NCBI GenBank assembly: GCA_026214975.1
Contig: CM047807.1
Coordinates: 63,653,824 to 63,717,823 of the forward strand
Origin: Gentiana macrophylla
Lineage: Eukaryota > Streptophyta > Magnoliopsida > Gentianales > Gentianaceae
Length of the DNA stretch: 64,000 nt
Direction of reading: 5' to 3'
Below, piece by piece: positions 58,724 through 64,000 of the stretch. A program made the translations under genes and the position numbers. How positions within the stretch are numbered: position 1 is the stretch's first letter; every line of letters starts with the position of its first letter. The notes beneath the pieces are model-generated. The model saw only the letters and a list, made by a program, of their open reading frames with translations, did no database searches and was not told the origin of the DNA.

Positions 58724-60790
58724 TGTTAGGAAATCTACGCGGGAACGCAGCGGAATTCTAAAATTTATTTCCTATCGACCCAAGATCGACTTCGTTTAAG
58801 CAATAAACAAACAAGTAGTAGACGGTGGTTACCTTGGTTGATCTAAAAGATCGATGCTTTGACCATCTAAGGAGAGTAGTTCTGCATAGAGCCGTCCAAG
58901 TGTTCGACCTCTACCGCTAGTCCACACGAACAGCCCGCCGGAATCCCATCATGGATTGCTATTGGAAAACTCCGGTTGCTAGACCGACCTTTTTCCCCTC
59001 TCTCCAACTCTCTATAGAATGCTCTCTATTTTACACAAGAACTATTAGCTCTTGGAATTATGATGTGCAAAAGAGCTTGACACCCACCTCCTATTTATAG
59101 TGGTTGGGGCGCCCCTAGTAGAGTAGAGGAGAAGAAAACCTTTTCCCAATATAATAAGGAGAATATAAGATTGATTTATCTCATTTATTACAATATCTCA
59201 TATTAAATAAATCTAGCATATTGTCAATCTCTTATATTGAATATTTCCAATATATTGTCAATATCTAATATTGACTATTTTTATCTTATTACCATAAATC
59301 AATTTACACATGTGTATATATCACATATATATTACACATTTAAATCTATACATAAATATTTTGGAAACAATCATGCACATGCATATCAATTATGCATCAC
59401 ACGCTGGGAGCCAAAATATATAAATATTAATATCTAATATTAATATATGGTAATACCATTAATTAAATTGCACGATCCAAGTGTATCTTATACACTTCAA
59501 TGTGGCGCCCAATATAGCCAAATATTGGCTTCCGGAATATTCTTTAATTAATATAATACTATGATTAATTAATTTGTAAAATACATGTGTATCATATACA
59601 CACATAAATTTCGACACATACACATCAACTATGTATATTTAATTAATTAACATAATTAATATCTTGTATTTAATTTATTCATAATAAATAAATACCACCA
59701 TATTAATTTACCACTATAACCTTTATAGTCTCGAGATAAACTTTCCTTATTTGGTTATCATCTATAACTACATTTTAATCCGGCAAGATGTTCATATGTG
59801 TGTGACCCGATAGGCTTCCGAATATGTTGGCGTAGACACAAAGTGCAAATTACTTAAAATGCCCTTCATATACGTAACGATCACGGGATAGCGTCTAGCA
59901 ACACACCGTGACCCCAATCATCGGAAGAGTCAAATGCAATGACTACTACCTTTCATGTGAAACGATTTATCGTGTAACTTACAATCCTATATCGTTATAA
60001 ATATCCATACGGTCGTTAGTCGAGTGTCAAAACATCAACGACCGTATCTTATAATCTGGATATCATGCTCTCTCGAAGTAACTCGTTTACTCCCAATTTG
60101 CAAAGATTCATGAGAGTAAGATATTCCTTATAAGAAGGCCATTTCGGATATTCGATCCCAATCATAGGATACGCGATTCCCAGACTACCAATCATGTATA
60201 CTCCGCATGCTTCAATATCATACCCAATCACTACCGCATGATCGCCCCGTGGCTAGAGGAAACCTCAATAGTGTCAAAGCATGACAATCCACACCGTGAT
60301 GCCATGAAGACTCCGGTCCAAAGGATAATTACACAACCGCGACATAGTGTGACACTTATCCGTGTAAGTGGTCGGCCTAACGTCGCATTTATTCTCTAAT
60401 ACACGCCCACGCATACCCAAGTGTCTCTACACTTCGATAGACGATATCTATCCCTGCCCTTAAAGACAGAAGACATCTAATACGTGCTAGTCTGTTTATA
60501 CTATCAATGCCTTGTTTAATAGTACATCAGCCTAGAGACATTTAAGTATCAAACTTATTAAAGTGATTAGAGATCTCATCAACCATAATCGCCTATCATG
60601 GTTTCTCTATCACAGTTTAATACTAAGGACGTTATCATATAACAATTCATGATTGGCTCTTTAAAAGAACATATATATATGACAACAGAAAAGCCATTTA
60701 ATATATGTATAAACATAAAGAAATAGTAGAAATGATCCGACCCGGTCGGATCCGGTCCAACCCGATTGGGTTTAGGACACTATTTCAACA
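58724..60790 (-). repeat. 3' LTR of the non-coding element
   Basis: On + starts tgttaggaaatctacgcgg and ends ctatttcaaca; the first and last nine bases are near-inverted (tgttaggaaat / atttcaaca). Confidence 0.75.
59091..59100 (-). promoter_or_regulatory. TATA box in the 58724 LTR
   Basis: The minus strand reads CACTATAAATAGGAGG. Confidence 0.55.
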
Positions 60791-60803
60791 ATCTCCCACT
60801 TGG
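60791..60803 (-). other. polypurine tract next to the 58724 LTR
   Basis: The minus strand reads CCAAGTGGGAGAT immediately before the LTR. Confidence 0.7.
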
Positions 60804-63033
60804 CCTAAAACTAATCACTCGCACACACAAGACCAAGTTGAAACACAAGAATCTCATGCAATACTCGCAACCAAATTTCAGCCATAAACGAATCACTATC
60901 CATGGGGACTCATACTATCTTCATATCATGTTCCAAATGACCAAGTCAAAGGAACCGCCTCCACACACACATGAATCTCTGACGAGACCCTGGTCCTTGC
61001 TTCAATCAATGAATCCACTTACAATATCAGCTATATAGAAAAGGTGGAAGAACCGTACAAGGTTCAGGATTGAACCTTCTAGATCCATGTACTGCTCCCG
61101 CTGCGCCTCTAAGGCACTACTATGTTTTGGCCTAGTTGTAGAATTTATAGTGACCCATATGCTAGAACATTTCCAGCTCACTGTATCACTTAATCAAAGT
61201 GATTGCAAACCCAAATAATAGCTCCCACTCGCCTTCATAAGACTCAGGATATATGTCTGTATATCTACGTTTATTTAATTCGAAGTTTCAATAAACTAGG
61301 AAACCATCCTTAACTTGTTTAAGGATATTCTCGACATTCACCAGATTTACTTTCATACTTGCTCATGACTATTCATGGACTATGAACATCCGGCATTTCT
61401 TTTATGATGGTTCCTATCACCGTAGCGAAGGAAAGCTTCCATAAGTATCATCATCTTTCACCTTATCTTTAGGACTAACGTCCTAACATAGATAGATCTT
61501 GAGAACACCACCTAGCAGTATCTCCTTTCACGATCTATGCTAAACTCTTTAGCATCACATCTCAGATAGTAAACTATAATCTAACAACGATTAAATCATC
61601 GCTATAGATTCTTATTTCTAAAATGAGAACTGCTAATCCAAGCGCTTTCGGAAAGACCTTGAACTACCAAACATTAATTGACTATGACATGGGGTGATAA
61701 TTCCTGATTGAGATATCTAACATCTTGCTCAAAAATCATAACACACTCCCACTATCCATCTTGCACATTGGGCATATCCTTCTTTTGACTAAATCAAACT
61801 CCTTTGATTATCAAACAAAGAAATTGTCTAGAGAGACTTGTTTGAGTCCATAAATGAATCTCATGGGCTTACATATCATGTTATCGTCTATGAACATCGT
61901 GCTTTCTGCCCAACGTCTTCAACACTATCATATAGTCATGATACGAAGTCACAACAAGTATTATCTGAATAGAACCGGGCTCAGCCTTACGGGACATTCC
62001 CTCTAGGTAAGACAGACTAGGTTCATAACCTGGTTGTCACTGATGGAATCTAATTCAGATATTATGGCTCATATCCATGTCTCTCAATCTTGCCTTTCAA
62101 ACATTCCTTCATAAGTCGTGAGATATTCATTCTTCAAGATGAACATACCAGCGGCCTTTTCAGGCTTGAGGTTATCCATGGACTTACAGATCTTTTGTGT
62201 GCACTGAGCGTTGTTCTACACCTCATCGCTATATCTGGCGCCTCGCTTCATGTTCCAATGGTTGAATATATTTTTGTGGTTCTCAAACTCTTTTGAGATC
62301 TGATTCACTCCCACTGTTTCTTTTGGAAGAAACACTTCCTCTAGAAAACAGAATGTTTGGAGACAAACATTTTGCTCCGCGGACAAGTAAATATTATCCA
62401 GCGTGCTAGCTAAGACATTCCACAAAGTTGCATATGTCGTACTAGGCTCCAAGCCTTTTTGACTCTGCCTACGACAACTTCAAATCATCGGTTAAGATAG
62501 ATTCGACATTATCCCCTTCCATATCTAATATGGAATTTATTCAACCTTTATTCTTTGGAACTCGGTTAAGTATAAGGGCACTATCCCTAAATCGGTAAGG
62601 GATACTTGTGATGGCTTGCGCCACACCTTTATCATATAAAGTGTTGTTTCCATTTTGGGAACACAATCTAATTGCATTTCCAAAAGATGGTATCCTTCAA
62701 GGGAGAATCTTATTCCTTTTCAGACGACTTCTCAAACACCCTTCAGGTATTAATTACTCCAATCCAATTGAAGATTAATTCCTAAGTAGCTCATCAATCT
62801 CATATTCGTACTAGCTCGAACTTTTTGGGCTTTCCGAATTATGCACTTCACTGAGTACACTTGACTATTTCTAAAAATAGTCGTAGAGAATAATAAACAA
62901 TTATTTGTGGCATTATTGTCACAAGCCAACAAACATCGGTATGTTTAGGCTTTAGACAATTTTTCAAGATTTTATAACCTTTTCATAAAAGGGTATTTTA
63001 GTCATCTTTAGATAAGCTACGTATCACCCACAA
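60804..63033 (-). other. internal region, no recognised gene
   Basis: Frames are short on both strands. The best minus-strand frame (62452-62216) contains EVFLPKETVGVNQISKEFEN but matches no family that I know. No zinc knuckle, RT or integrase motif seen. Confidence 0.5.
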
Positions 63034-64000
63034 TTTTTTTGGTTAAAGGTAAAAATTTATATAACCAAGGTATGCAAAGTACAAGAGATTACATCCTAAT
63101 CAAAATTTAGAACTTAACTAACACCTACACTAGTGTTGAAAAGAGGTTAGATTTGTTGATTCCAAGCTGCATAAGACCCCTGAGGTTATATGCAACAAGA
63201 AACAACAGCCACTAAACACATAACAACACCCAAAAAACTGTCAAAAGGGGTCATGTGAGAGCATAACTCATAGAGCATATCCCAAGGTGTGTAGAGAAAC
63301 AAAATATTCTCATACATCCACCAACAAAACCTACTAGAAATCACAAAAGATATACAAAACCTAAACATTAAGGTGTAAAAGTGTACAAGGGGAATGCAGC
63401 CTGCATTATGTAAAACATATGTGTTTTAATGCAAAACAACACATCATCAATCTTCATAGGTACTCCCTCAAACCTCTGTCTGTTTCTCATGTACCAAATC
63501 CAGTAAACAACCACAGAAACAGAGGCACATCTAGCCACATTTGCATGAGAAGTTCCCTTGCATTTCCTCTTCATCCATCTGAGAGCAGCATTTATAGTTT
63601 CCAGTCTTCTATTGATACCTAGCCACAACCTAACCTTGCCCCAAATCATACAGGAGATTGGACACTGGAAATACAGATGAGAGGCAGATTCATTCACCAA
63701 TCCACACAAGGAGCAGAGTTTTTCATCAAAATGAAGCTTATCAGTAGTAAGCATAGCATGTTTCATGGCCATCCACAACAAAAAGCAGTGTTTTGGGGTG
63801 GCTCTAGTGTTCCAGACAAGTCTGTACCACCAAACCTTGGGACTTTGGTGCCCAAAGAAGTCATAAGCTTTAGTAGGAGATAATTTGGGACTAATGGACC
63901 AGGATTTCAACACAAAGAATGGCAAAGCACACCAGAGAACCAAAGATAATTCAAGATCCTATCCCTAATTTCAAGACAGCAGTTTTGAGTAAAGCGTAAT
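63034..64000 (-). mobile_element. LINE (non-LTR retrotransposon), 3' end
   Basis: The minus strand ends TTACCTTTAACCAAAAAAA at 63034, a typical plant LINE 3' tail, after about 330 bp of 3' untranslated DNA. Upstream is the C-terminus of the reverse transcriptase ORF. The body continues past the right edge. Confidence 0.82.
63368..64000 (-). pseudogene. LINE ORF2 C-terminus with zf-RVT domain
   Basis: Open frame ending at 63368, about 191 codons, without a genuine start since the protein begins beyond the window. The zinc-binding reverse-transcriptase tail (zf-RVT) is clear: VWWYRLVWNTRATPKHCFLL near 63840-63770, KLCSLCGLVNESASHLYFQC near 63720-63660, then W and IWYMRNRQRFEG near 63500. In LINEs this region follows the RT domain and helps bind the template RNA during target-primed reverse transcription. 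Near 63943 the reading shifts: upstream residues (EIRDRILNYLW) lie in another frame, so this copy is probably damaged. The 63368-63034 stretch is 3' UTR. Confidence 0.85.

Larger units (their letters stand above)
58724..63033 (-). mobile_element. non-coding LTR retrotransposon, 3' part
   Basis: A 2.07-kb LTR followed by a purine tract (minus strand) and 2.2 kb of internal DNA without a recognisable gag or pol frame. It interrupts gypsy-3 gag. The right part is cut by a LINE 3' end at about 63034, so PBS and 5' LTR are not visible. Large LTR with non-coding interior suggests a LARD-type element. Confidence 0.65.

Noticed and set aside
60049..60231. 60-codon minus-strand frame in the 58724 LTR
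   Set aside because: Inside an LTR, no family, and length expected by chance.
1..64000. CRISPR arrays, rRNA, prokaryotic operons, integrated DNA virus
   Set aside because: No regularly spaced repeats with unique spacers, no rRNA sequence and no Shine-Dalgarno-type gene packing. All RT-bearing sequences have LTR or LINE architecture.

Overview
The window is angiosperm nuclear DNA, most likely from a eudicot, and is made almost entirely of transposable elements. The evidence is Ty1/copia and Ty3/gypsy polyproteins of plant type, tRNA-iMet-type primer binding sites, plant LINE, MULE and CACTA signatures, and remnants of plant genes (a cytokinin-response-factor-like ERF, an ABA 8'-hydroxylase CYP707A, an ADP-glucose pyrophosphorylase large subunit) that keep introns and splice sites. 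I see no rRNA, canonical tRNA gene, CRISPR, operon or complete intact host gene. I cannot name the species.

Layout. 1-609: 5' end of a minus-strand copia element (gag start, PBS, LTR), inserted into the 3' LTR of the next element. 610-8222: minus-strand gypsy-type element with no readable pol (LARD-like), itself sitting in an intron; an apparent terminal exon of an unrecognised gene follows at 8286-8602. 8603-10626: AT-rich intergenic DNA with simple repeats and small-repeat candidates. 10627-11046: CRF-domain ORF lacking the AP2 domain. 11155-18421: decayed minus-strand copia element carrying a plus-oriented gypsy solo LTR (15615-17760, TSD accgg). 18471-18804: CYP707A pseudogene fragment, next to a CACTA terminus at 18831. 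19262-21754: LINE-like tail, hairpin, MITE candidate and unassigned DNA. 21755-24548: plus-strand, internally deleted copia element with gag only. 25532-31302: AGPase large-subunit pseudogene split by a young minus-strand copia element (25622-30764, TSD aggtg). About 31305-33544: truncated plus-strand gypsy element of Tat/Ogre type. 33531-34742: copia gag scrap, one unknown exon, unassigned DNA.

34743-46508 is bounded by long inverted repeats and a 9-bp target duplication with one mismatch, so it reads as a MULE. Inside it lie a LINE scrap and a complete chromovirus-type gypsy element (35764-45729, TSD acatt). Then come a 60-bp perfect palindrome, a small homeodomain-like exon, and a copia element with an internal 729-bp duplication (47019-52047). 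A second, 5'-truncated chromovirus follows (52273-58723). Its gag is cut by a 2.07-kb LTR of an apparently non-coding LTR element (58724 to about 63033), and a LINE 3' end (63034-64000) closes the window.

The elements do not form a pathway. The window records nested insertions, and the relative order can be read from who interrupts whom. All polyproteins seen carry stops, frameshifts or lost catalytic residues, so each would depend on proteins supplied by other copies. I did not find a convincing new functional system. The most unusual points are the tRNA-like A/B boxes in the MULE inverted repeats, the 729-bp RNase H/LTR duplication, the repeated modules in the LARD-like element, and the CRF-only reading frame.
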